Shown: in pieces, positions 34,401 through 38,144 of the stretch
How positions within the stretch are numbered: the first letter of the stretch is position 1
Layout of the letters: each line of letters starts with the position of its first letter
Notes under the pieces: generated by a model
What the model was told of the DNA's origin: nothing
The model's database searches: none
What the model saw: the letters and a program-made list of their open reading frames with translations, nothing else
Made by a program: the position numbers and the translations under genes
Origin: Galeruca laticollis
Lineage: Eukaryota > Arthropoda > Insecta > Coleoptera > Chrysomelidae
NCBI GenBank assembly: GCA_963921935.1
Contig: OY998175.1
Coordinates: 225,888,122-225,952,121 of the forward strand
DNA: 64,000 bases
Reading direction: 5' to 3'

Positions 34401-37241
34401 ATAAATAGGTAAATAAAGAAGTTACAAATAAATAAATAAATTTTCCTAAAAATAGATAAATAAATAGGTAAGCTGAATTTTATCTTTGAAATCAATAAAT
34501 ATTAGTTTAAAAAGATATTGTGGCTCATCGTTTTAATTAAAATGTTGAAGTAAATGAACGTTCATCCCCTAAACTTGAGTTGGTGGTCTAATATGGATTT
34601 ATTTTACACAATATGATTTATTTATTCATTTCTTTATGTATTTTATATACATATTACATGTAAAGTTTACTGGTAAATAAATAAATAAAATGAGGAGATA
34701 AATAATTAGGTAAATAATTAATACAGAAATAAGTAGGTAGATAAATGATTAAATAAATGTATGAAAACATAAAGTTTCCTAAAAATAGGTAAATAAATAG
34801 GTAAGCTGAATTTTATCTATGGAATCAATAAATATTAGTTTAAAAAATATTGTGGCTATTCGTTTTAATTAAAACGTTCAAGTAAATAAACGCTCATCCC
34901 CTAAACTTGAGTTGTCTAATATGGATTTATGTTACACAATATTATTTAATTATTCATTTATATGCATATTACATGTAAAGTATACTGGTAAATAAATAAA
35001 TAGATGAATAAATACATAAATCGGTAGGTAAATAAATCAACAGATAAATATAAAAATAAGTAAAAACATAAATAGGTAAATAAATAAATACATGTATGAA
35101 TAGACAGCTAACTTGGTTCGGGCACGTAAAACGGATGAACTCTGACAGATGGCCTAGGAAGGTTCTGGAATGGATACCACCGGAAAAAAGAAGGAGGGGT
35201 CGGCCAAGAAGGAGCTGGCGAGATGACATTGATCAAGCGATGACCACGAGGAACTTAGAGGAAGACGAGGTTTTTGATAGGAAAAAATGGAAATTGGGGA
35301 CGGAGAAACGGCAACAGCTGTAAAAAAATCCGTTATATATGAATAGATCAATCAATCAATAAATTTTCTTAAAAATAGATAAATAAATTAATAGGTAAAT
35401 AAATAGATGAAGAGGTAAACCGTATCCTGAAGATGGCCGTCAAAGGCCGAAACTAGTAACTGATTGTAATAAAAATTTGTAACATTTTGACTTCGACTTT
35501 TACTCAATTTGTTGGCAGTCACATTCGAGGAATGGATGAAATTTTACTTTTTAAATAAATAGATAAATAAATTAATCAAAAATAAATAAATAGGTAGATG
35601 AAAAGATAAATAAATCAATATATGGATAGATAAATAAATAGATTTTCCTATAAATAAATAAATAAATAAATAGGTAGATAAAAAGATAAATAAATAGATA
35701 GATGGACGTTTTTTGCCTAATTGGCTATGTTTACTTGGATGATTTTATAAAATTTGTAATATTATTTTTTTCCTGGTTGCAAAATTTTTTTGTAGTCTAA
35801 AGACGTCCATTGAAGGTCGACAATAATAGTTGATTGTAATAAAAATTTGTGGCAGTGACATTCGAGGAATGGATGAAATTTTACTTTTTAAGTAAATAAA
35901 TAAATAAATTAATCAAAAATAAATAGATAGATAAAAAGATAAATAAATCAATAGATAAATAAATAAATAGGAAAATAAATAAATTTTCCTATATATAAAT
36001 AAATAGATGGACGTTTTTTGCCTAATTTGATATGTTTACTTGGGTGATTTTATAAAATTTGTAATGTTCTTTTCTTTCCTGATTGCAATAAATTTTTGTA
36101 GTGTGAAAACGGCCATTAAAGGTCGAAACTAATAGTTGATTGTAAAAAAACTTTGTGACATAATTACTTTTAGTTTTATTCAATTTGTTATCAGTGACAT
36201 TCGAGTAATGGATGAAATTTTACTTTTTAAATAAATAAATAAATATATACATATATAGATAAATAAATGAATCAAAAATAAATAGATAGATAAAAAGATA
36301 CTTAAATGGATAAATAAATAAATAGGTAAATAAATCAATAAATAAAGAAATAAATAGACAAATAAATAAATTTTTCAATTAATAAATAAATGGATAAAAA
36401 GGTAAATAAATAGTTGGACGTTTTTTGTCTAATTTGCTATGTTTACTCAGGTAATTTTATAAAATAGGTAATGTTCTTTTCTTTCCTGATTCCAAAAAAT
36501 TTTGGCCGAAGTTAGTAGAGTAGTGGAGTAGATGATGGTAATAAAAATTTGTGACATAATTACTTTCAGTTTTATTAAATTTGTTGTCAGTGACATTCGA
36601 GGAATGGATGAAATTTTACTTTTTAAATAAATAGATTAATTACTCAATAGATAAATAAATCAATACATAGATAAATAAATAATTAAAAACATACATAAAT
36701 TAATGAATAAATGTTGATAAATAGATAAAAGCATACATAGATAAATAAATAAAAAATTAATGAATAGTGAGATAAATAAAGTTTCCTAAGATAAATAAAG
36801 AAATAAATAGGTAAATAAATAAATGAATAGGTAAATAAATAATTAAATACTTACATAGATAAATAAAAAATAAATGAATAGGTAGATAAATATATAAATA
36901 AACGGATAAATATATGAATAAATACATGAACCGATAGATTAATAAATTTTCCTAAATATAAACAAACAGCTTTGGATCAAAAAACGAATTAGCGATTGTA
37001 AATCGATGACAGTGACAAATAAAGTACAGGTCCGGATTTTCTCTATTGATTTTTTTTCTTTCCAGAAAGATTCAACGAAACCATATTCGACGCCTTATCT
37101 TCCTACGTCCTGGACATCTGCCAAGTTTGCGGCAGCAGTCAATGTCCGTATTGCGAAATATACAATTCGGGAGTTATAGTTTACATGTCGCAATATCTCA
37201 TAGCTTTAGCTCTATTAATGACAATAAGGAATCTCATTTGA
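2099..37241 (+). CDS. Mcr: Macroglobulin complement-related protein (Mcr/CD109-like, thioester family), C-terminal two thirds, 14 exons
   Basis: Exons 2099-2232, 2298-2549, 2640-2862, 2921-3151, 3210-3433, 3491-3727, 7497-7619, 7706-7942, 29010-29194, 29246-29538, 29597-30377, 33484-33658, 34055-34160 and 37066-37241 join in frame into about 1,125 codons. All junctions are GT-AG. Order of domains: macroglobulin and bait-region segments, an LDL-receptor class A module (the hallmark of insect Mcr), the A2M domain, a thioester domain with DCGEQN, the receptor-binding domain, a cysteine-rich tail (CQVCGSSQCPYC), and a hydrophobic C-terminus suited to membrane attachment. The N-terminal exons are outside the window; Drosophila Mcr is about 1,760 residues. 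In Drosophila, Mcr acts in septate junctions, in phagocytosis, and in autophagy signalling through Draper. The same role here is inference from family membership. Confidence 0.93.
2298..2549 (+). CDS. Mcr: Mcr exon b (bait-region domain)
   Basis: 84 whole codons between ttttttag and gtaattt. They include VGEYIIFHIRSNYYIEKYSY and the ATIVVWHVGHNGDL stretch, matching the alpha-2-macroglobulin bait-region domain. Confidence 0.9.
2640..2862 (+). CDS. Mcr: Mcr exon c (bait-region domain, second part)
   Basis: The acceptor is gcattccag and the donor is gtaaaaa, leaving phase 1. The exon contains EPGSYVGLSGIDKAFYTMQ, which resembles the conserved 'gs.vgl..vDk' segment of the family. Confidence 0.9.
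2921..3151 (+). CDS. Mcr: Mcr exon d (variable region and LDL-receptor class A module)
   Basis: The donor gtaagt follows the first base of the last Cys codon. The module carries five cysteines in the exon (CNATQGFGEC, CYRLQKRC, DC) with the acidic DCEDGTDESG calcium-binding signature, and its sixth Cys is completed by the next exon. An LDLa module within an A2M-type protein identifies the Mcr lineage. Confidence 0.93.
3210..3433 (+). CDS. Mcr: Mcr exon e (start of A2M domain)
   Basis: The exon completes the last LDLa cysteine and reads YENVWVWKDVNIGPHGRYIF, the equivalent of the 'pEtWlW' start of the A2M domain. The donor is gtacgt. Confidence 0.9.
3491..3727 (+). CDS. Mcr: Mcr exon f (A2M domain)
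   Basis: 79 whole codons starting YVGVLPFFINVEMPNTCMQG, after tatgttgcag and before gtgagt. The NTCMQGEQVGIRVSVFNY stretch fits the family. A satellite fragment begins about 30 bp past the donor. Confidence 0.9.
3757..3800. repeat. Isolated fragment of the intronic satellite next to the splice donor
   Basis: The segment containing gtgaaagtagggaccaccga matches the core of the array further down the intron. The region 3800-4140 between them is AT-rich, with no recognisable gene. Confidence 0.6.
4140..7080. repeat. Intronic satellite, ~141-bp unit, about 20 copies
   Basis: Each unit carries taacattggagcaagata, then a phrase like ataggaacccagagaatgg, then gtagggaccaccgacaaggt, then a stretch around tgcaggtttttgttcaacga. 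Spacing is close to 141 bp, a multiple of three, so long open frames appear on the minus strand (a recurring peptide with VVPTFTYFPFSGF). They shift between copies and have no independent coding support. The array fills most of the intron between exons f and g. Confidence 0.92.
7290..7400 (-). repeat. Retroelement 3'-end-like motif
   Basis: The minus strand at about 7345-7376 reads ctgaagatgataac, a loop, then gttatcgaaacg. This stem flanked by CUGAAGA and GAAAC resembles the 3' regions of Penelope-like elements and some SINEs. The remaining intron to 7496 shows nothing else recognisable. Confidence 0.4.
7497..7619 (+). CDS. Mcr: Mcr exon g (between A2M and thioester domains)
   Basis: 41 whole codons after a tttcag acceptor, starting AQDAVVVYIPIVPMRLGDID. 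The donor is gtaagt. It joins in frame to exon f and exon h. Confidence 0.9.
7706..7942 (+). CDS. Mcr: Mcr exon h (just before the thioester)
   Basis: 79 whole codons, ending in NATSLLNLPM directly before the donor gtaagt. In the family this segment leads into the thioester motif, which begins the next exon 21 kb away. Conserved phrases include YYVYGSNKARISVVGDVVG. Confidence 0.92.
8433..8540. promoter_or_regulatory. Cluster of heat-shock-element-like pentamers
   Basis: A perfect three-pentamer nGAAn/nTTCn array, cgaaatttctagaaa, lies at 8504-8518. About 30-60 bp upstream is an imperfect run, with cgaacattct followed by gtgcttcccgatttttcc. The palindrome ctagaaaacgtgttttctag (one mismatch pair) overlaps the end. 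Heat-shock factor binds such arrays. The cluster sits next to a decayed retroelement-like gene, perhaps in its terminal region. Binding is inference. Confidence 0.45.
8700..9565 (-). pseudogene. DUF4780-type mobile-element ORF remnant
   Basis: On the minus strand, broken reading frames contain MNMDKLKAVQTSVMAAYAIP, HRPDFLEL, NDTSGRWVKDI, then VSAVFVPDEEGERLHPKGIL. This order (a segment ending in HFWNC, an 'L.c.n..t..Wl.di.p.lk' segment, then 'vPd.eg....pk.iLk') resembles the DUF4780 domain found in repeated insect ORFs of likely mobile-element origin. Several stops and frameshifts show decay. The region is more GC-rich than its AT-rich surroundings. The molecular role of DUF4780 is unknown. 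The call rests on memory of the domain's pattern. Confidence 0.5.
10958..11212 (-). CDS. Hypothetical 84-codon ORF, possibly a retroelement fragment
   Basis: The protein begins MAIYTQQFTQDSTKTSWLHE, continues with AGLPTIKDFITTISSNFYKY, and ends in a hydrophobic stretch LLIVVVGFCMVIYTYSK. The 'LPTIKDFI...FYKY' phrase recalls the extreme C-terminus of some non-LTR reverse transcriptases, but the hydrophobic tail does not. It lies among repeats on the strand opposite to Mcr. It could be chance or a decayed element. The stretches 10570-10958 and 11213-11600 show no other coding signal. Confidence 0.25.
   Translation of the reverse strand: MAIYTQQFTQDSTKTSWLHEQAGLPTIKDFITTISSNFYKYSVPENLRNTLRAASRAEDKKTLLIVVVGFCMVIYTYSKLFNSQ
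11605..11870. repeat. Imperfect ~125-bp tandem duplication
   Basis: Two adjacent segments share cctgag, agctgaaggct, a central gctga and then aatctaca, at about 11620-11690 and 11768-11835. No coding content. The stretch 11870-12240 holds nothing recognisable. Confidence 0.5.
12241..12300 (+). promoter_or_regulatory. TATA-box core-promoter-like sequence
   Basis: The sequence gctatataaacgccgg (about 12255) is followed roughly 25-30 bp later by tcttacgaagtgag, an arrangement like an insect RNA polymerase II core promoter. No downstream gene is recognisable on this strand up to 13750, so it may belong to a transposon end or be chance. Confidence 0.3.
13750..13878. repeat. Fold-back element with ~57-bp arms
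   Basis: The arms starting attagtgttttaaatgaaac and ending in its reverse complement pair over about 57 bp, with one mismatch and a loop of about 15 bp. The word atccacgtggtt occurs just to the left (about 13694) and directly abuts the right arm. This suggests a small fold-back or MITE insertion, or an aberrant duplication. The region 12300-13750 otherwise shows no gene. Confidence 0.8.
14311..14494 (-). repeat. 3' LTR of the gypsy element
   Basis: 173 bp from tgtttatttgcgagtatt to gcttaat are nearly identical to 21981-22153. Read on the element's strand, the LTR would start TGTATATAG, after the purine-rich tract aaaagagggaaatg (14495-14510), and end in AATAAACA. That fits a TG...CA LTR with an adjacent polypurine tract. 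Confidence 0.85.
14685..15203 (-). pseudogene. Gypsy integrase C-terminal region
   Basis: The segment begins QRFLFHFRNTPHTTTGESPA and continues ...LFGRGLRTKFDLL, typical of the end of a Ty3/gypsy integrase core. It is followed by a chromatin/DNA-binding-like domain with NDKVWIKDFR and GRRTYMVKTDSG. It is joined to the rest of integrase through frame changes near 15205-15245. Confidence 0.85.
15245..15623 (-). pseudogene. Gypsy integrase zinc-binding and catalytic region, internally deleted
   Basis: The HHCC zinc-binding part reads LHKSHMGIVKMKALARSYFW, then CEAC. It passes almost directly to FGLPRELCTNGRTFTSEEF, so the stretch of roughly 60 residues that should hold the first catalytic aspartate is missing. 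The second aspartate position reads TNG instead of DNG. The glutamate region (TNGQAESAVK) remains. The integrase cannot be functional. Confidence 0.82.
15624..16050 (-). pseudogene. Gypsy RNase H (distal part) and connection to integrase
   Basis: After a dinucleotide tract the coding resumes with GRKFYLFSDHKP, the conserved RNase H 'TDH.pL' segment, then RWVHILSAFDYEIKCVPSSK and NIADCFSKLP, the standard end of gypsy RNase H. It includes a frameshift near 15960. Confidence 0.85.
16052..16122. repeat. (TA)n microsatellite, left border of the Penelope insertion
   Basis: An uninterrupted tat/ata run of about 70 bp sits where the gypsy RNase H codons are interrupted. A similar run borders the other end of the insertion. 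Confidence 0.95.
17158..17572 (-). pseudogene. Penelope-like GIY-YIG endonuclease domain, left copy (5'-truncated)
   Basis: The open frame begins inside the GIY-YIG domain at YSISCKNCNKKYVGMTSQN and runs to ...SSVDNTNII. Only the YVG half and downstream residues (RCAQHKSDAR, HVIDEFHH) are present. Penelope-like retroelements encode a reverse transcriptase followed by this nuclease. The right copy differs at one residue here (Asp against Glu) and by a stop near the C-terminus. Confidence 0.85.
17590..18205 (+). pseudogene. Penelope-like linker and GIY-YIG endonuclease domain, right copy
   Basis: The reading NTPGEHTVSHINSN...FPYVKDLSEKI...SLFTKLKQPED precedes the GIY-YIG domain (NVIYSISCKNCNKKYVGMT from 17834). 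An in-frame TAA lies in the linker near 17692. A TAA at 18203 replaces the codon present in the left copy, shortening the C-terminus. The nuclease half of the domain (R-x-H, E-H-V) is otherwise intact. Confidence 0.85.
19339..19412. repeat. (TA)n microsatellite, right border of the Penelope insertion
   Basis: An uninterrupted run of about 73 bp. The 46 bp between the end of the inverted repeat and this run (19293-19338) has no counterpart at the left border. Confidence 0.95.
19413..20420 (-). pseudogene. Gypsy reverse transcriptase and proximal RNase H
   Basis: Moving down the minus strand: SEWATPVVPILKPNSSVRL, KIDLSEAYQQ (first catalytic Asp), SYSRLPYGIKTAPSIFQ, FLDDILITG (the YxDD-type box, here FLDD), SVKYLGHVIDKEGLHMS, and the RNase H start MKLMVDASSFALGATL. 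The readable frame changes near 19905 and at other places, and a stop interrupts the N-terminal part near 20380. The RNase H then breaks at the (TA)n tract and resumes at 16050. Confidence 0.92.
20562..20960 (-). pseudogene. Gypsy aspartic protease, active site altered
   Basis: The segment expected to carry the active-site triad reads FEAYSGFAHSAISE, so the catalytic Asp position is Tyr. The flap and C-terminal part follow in another frame (YVIRNGGPPLIGRNGLKMLG). A frameshift separates the two near 20800. Confidence 0.75.
20960..21341 (-). pseudogene. Gypsy gag C-terminus with zinc knuckles
   Basis: Two CCHC-type knuckles are visible: CGRGNHLASDC, with a preceding Cys in the other frame, and CYRCGVKGHLAPQC. 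A frameshift near 21195 splits the region from the upstream basic part (RPSTSRMGNKGNRRNFS). Confidence 0.85.
21338..21900 (-). CDS. Gypsy gag (capsid-like) ORF
   Basis: The region is helical, with SESYYVLVRNLCVPSLPADK, FDELVTLLSEHCVPVKSWF, ERLKFYSARRDNKENVSDW and VRVKKLASNCKFG. This is the standard retrotransposon gag pattern. The open frame ends at the frame change into the zinc-knuckle part. The first Met of the open part (21871) is probably internal, since upstream sequence to 21960 could code for the true start. Confidence 0.85.
21965..22153 (-). repeat. 5' LTR of the gypsy element with primer-binding site
   Basis: 21981-22153 matches the 3' LTR over 173 bp. On the element strand it ends ...AATAAACA, followed directly by gtggcgacgaggattttg (about 21963-21980), a primer-binding-site-like sequence common in gypsy elements. 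Beyond 22153 the two LTRs no longer match, so this copy is truncated or recombined at its outer end. Confidence 0.82.
22154..24430. other. Intronic sequence without a recognised gene
   Basis: The repeated word cagatgc (around 22790, 22818 and 22845) and the phrase gggtgcattcagatgctacg hint at a DNA-transposon end. Open frames at 23207-23428 (+), 23645-23851 (+) and 23988-24242 (-) have no recognisable motif. The last has a hydrophobic stretch (LFLIPFIIRTSVPIYF). None is supported as a gene. Confidence 0.4.
24716..25110 (-). pseudogene. LINE ORF2 C-terminal Cys-His segment
   Basis: It contains HAKFPAHLHRIGVAETNICS, then CDN and ADLNHILFSCGKYSSSR, the usual C-C-H-C-like finger at the end of such elements (compare the second LINE at 54960-55060). 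Confidence 0.85.
25112..25780 (-). CDS. LINE RNase H domain
   Basis: The ribonuclease H triad region is clear: FKIFTDGSKSTSGTGSAVY (Asp), FTAEIFAIEEALQ (Glu), LIMSDSKSVLEAI (Asp), and then IWVKGHAGILGNVKVDYLA with the last conserved residues. The domain would degrade the RNA of the RNA-DNA hybrid during reverse transcription. This 222-codon stretch is open, while its neighbours are broken. Confidence 0.92.
   Translation of the reverse strand: MADAYVIFNKCIDLITPHKKLPIFELEFSDITFGPRVIFPTYSEIHTVNQSRLNEIINKYDSFFKIFTDGSKSTSGTGSAVYISDTSTKLQYKISDTCSIFTAEIFAIEEALQWLIKQKLTQNALIMSDSKSVLEAISNLSHKKLSTSLNICNIKKLLHKLSIQGNIVIFIWVKGHAGILGNVKVDYLAKEATKLPNVIGKYDFSDIINKGKIESRKSWEKS
26070..27414 (-). pseudogene. 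LINE reverse transcriptase
   Basis: Motifs in order: GTAPGSDDITYKML, SYRPISLVSCIMKTFERM, SQYGCRRGMGT, then after a frameshift near 26750 FVDLKGAYDSVD (first Asp), HGLPQGAALSPLLFNVY, IQYVDDFCFYT (catalytic YVDD), and KYLGVLLDNKLLWGSHI. A stop after LLFYRA near 26090 breaks the link to the downstream part. Confidence 0.92.
27412..28567 (+). pseudogene. piggyBac transposase, C-terminal two thirds
   Basis: All three catalytic-Asp regions are present: LCVDEQLVPFRGKAPFRVY, FGITTDNFFTSLELADKLW, and TKGAVDTSDKLAKEY. A TGA follows YGIKI at about 27609, where a Trp codon is usual. A frame disruption lies near 27725, before the long open stretch from 27779. The C-terminus is a cysteine-rich finger (CHMCQRG, CIRCNNFVCLEH, CKKC). 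The N-terminus is missing, so the copy is inactive. Confidence 0.9.
27412..28783 (+). mobile_element. piggyBac-type DNA transposon, left part missing
   Basis: A piggyBac transposase C-terminal half is followed by an end reading gtccgtcccatgaagg, immediately before TTAA at 28784-28787. Reading inwards from the TTAA gives CCTTCATGGGACGGAC, consistent with a piggyBac terminal repeat. The left half and left end are absent where the LINE begins. The LINE may have inserted into piggyBac, but no left piece was found beyond it. Confidence 0.82.
29010..29194 (+). CDS. Mcr: Mcr exon i (thioester motif)
   Basis: The acceptor is taatttcag and the donor is gtgagt after the second base of a Trp codon. The exon opens with DCGEQNIFSFAVNMYTLLYM. 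In thioester proteins the Cys and the Gln of GCGEQ form the internal thioester. Here both are kept and only the leading Gly is Asp. It is followed by MNIGYQRQLSFMKPDGSF. Confidence 0.93.
29246..29538 (+). CDS. Mcr: Mcr exon j (thioester domain)
   Basis: It starts by completing Trp, then NQSVSSVWLTAYCARIFQEA, and ends before gtaaaa. The segment EEDWLPDRKYNSTLNNDND, where complement C3 has its catalytic His, shows no obvious His at the matching place. That alignment was made by eye. Confidence 0.92.
29597..30377 (+). CDS. Mcr: Mcr exon k (thioester domain end and CUB/linker)
   Basis: The largest exon, 781 bp. It contains alpha-helical repeats of the thioester domain (AFEVAIVAYALMKNKAANAE, ENIEATAYGLMVYVARHEQE, DGGWASTMDTANAMKALIEY) and then beta-rich sequence ending HITFFTCQ plus two bases. 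The donor gtaaatat at 30378 is itself part of the tandem repeat that follows. Confidence 0.93.
30361..33440. repeat. Intronic tandem array, 150-bp unit containing the exon k splice donor, ~20 copies
   Basis: The unit begins with the last 17 bases of exon k (ttcttcacatgtcaaag) plus its donor and intron start, and repeats every 150 bp. Donor-like GT dinucleotides fall at 30378 (the real one), 30528, 30678, then 30923, 31073, 31823, 31973, 32272 and 32422; others are changed to GC or lost. Copies after about 32540 are more divergent and irregular, at roughly 170-190 bp. Each unit also carries caaccaccgtattcacccga. Confidence 0.93.
33484..33658 (+). CDS. Mcr: Mcr exon l (receptor-binding domain)
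   Basis: After tcgtttag it completes an Arg and reads WNNIQESERSGMAVLDVTIP, then TGYIIQQQDLDAYV, a clear A2M receptor-binding domain start. The donor is gtaagt. Confidence 0.93.
33755..33975. repeat. MITE-like element with ~65-bp inverted ends
   Basis: The left end (33757-33822) and right end (33908-33972) are imperfect reverse complements, sharing atttatctatgg, gacagggga and attttgataaa. It sits inside the intron between exons l and m and has no coding capacity. Confidence 0.7.
34055..34160 (+). CDS. Mcr: Mcr exon m (receptor-binding domain)
   Basis: After a long T tract and tcag it reads LDYQETCINFTVERWHPVAN, then MSRYLPIRVYDYYAP. The donor gtaagt is repeated in the following intron. Confidence 0.92.
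34161..35090. repeat. Intronic ~310-330-bp repeats starting at the exon m splice donor
   Basis: The intron's first bases (gtaagttgaattttatctat) recur as aggtaagctgaattttatct with GT at 34468 and 34801. Each copy is followed by the same ~200-bp segment (ttgagttggtg, cacaatatgatttattta) and then by aaat/aata tetranucleotide runs. Confidence 0.85.
35102..35338 (+). mobile_element. LINE 3' fragment (extreme C-terminus of a reverse transcriptase ORF)
   Basis: The frame reads RQLTWFGHVKRMNSDRWPRK, RRRGRPRRSWRDDIDQAM, then the end EKRQQL. It matches the C-terminal tail seen in many insect LINE proteins. The word atgaataga flanks it on both sides (35095-35103 and 35339-35347), consistent with a target-site duplication and a very short, 5'-truncated insertion. 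Confidence 0.85.
35340..36980. repeat. aaat-type microsatellite interspersed with a ~150-bp retroelement-end repeat
   Basis: Runs of aaataaataaatag alternate with four copies of a segment containing ttgattgtaataaaaatttg and gacattcgaggaatggatga, near 35430, 35800, 36110 and 36530. The first copy carries cctgaagatggccgtcaaag followed by gccgaaacta, similar to Penelope-like 3' ends. The copies are spaced about 310-430 bp apart. Confidence 0.8.
37066..37241 (+). CDS. Mcr: Mcr last exon (Cys-rich tail, hydrophobic C-terminus, stop)
   Basis: After ctttccag it completes Glu and reads RFNETIFDALSSYVLDICQV, a cysteine cluster (CQVCGSSQCPYC), and a hydrophobic tail SQYLIALALLLMTIRNLI before TGA at 37239-37241. 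The tail could be a transmembrane segment or a GPI-attachment signal. No clear AATAAA was seen close downstream. Confidence 0.92.
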
Positions 37242-38144
37242 AGAAATCTTCTTTTTTATTTGTAAAGTTGTAAATAGTTTTTCATCAAAATTTTTGTGTA
37301 GTATAAAAGTTTAGTGCCTATGTAAAAAGATCTGTAGATTATACAAATTGATTGATTTTGGTAGTAGAGGGAACTGTACCGGGTGTCCCGAAATTTTATT
37401 GAATTTTTCACGTTGATAAAAACATTCTTCATATTATATCATTTTTGGTAAATATCTTCGTTTATGATGGCTTAAACAATATCGAATCTCGCTCATTTCA
37501 TTCACAACCATTCGATATTGTGTTTTTTAAAATCAATTTCGATCGAAAAAATTTGATTTGAATATCGGACCTTTTAGGGACGATTTTTAAATTTGAGAGT
37601 AAAAAAGTCGGTTTTAAACCAACACATTGTATAAAAATTTACTCTTAACCATAAATCGTGTGAATGAAATAGATAGTATAAGAAATATATGTTAAGAAGT
37701 TTCATATCATACCTAAGATTTAAGACTAAGTGTTTTTTTATTTTTGTTTAAGCTCTGAACAAAACAAAAGATTTTTCTTTTCGATATTTAAAGTTGTGTT
37801 CATTATTTTAACGGATCAACTTTTTCAATTAATATATTAGTACAAATTAATTGGCAGCATCTTAGCATCGATTTTAAGTGAGAATAGATAATTTATATAA
37901 ACTCCTCGTGTAATAGACCAACCTTCGAAATTCAACTTATAAAAATCGATTAAATCACATCTTCTGGGGAAAAATTAACCATCTGGCGATCTTGTAGAAC
38001 ATTCAAAATGGGGATTTTGAATTGGTGAACGATACAACAAGAGAAATGCTTCGAGAAAGTAGTTATTCTTTAAATTATATCAGTTACTAAGGCGGCGAGA
38101 AAGAAAACTAAAAATATTTGAATATTTAGCAGATCAAACAATGA
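37242..38144 (+). other. Mcr 3' untranslated and downstream sequence
   Basis: AT-rich, without a recognisable gene. The transcript end cannot be fixed from the sequence alone. Confidence 0.5.

Noticed and set aside
35096..35323. Small basic protein as a host gene
   Set aside because: The sequence is the known C-terminal tail of insect LINE reverse transcriptases, with a short flanking duplication.
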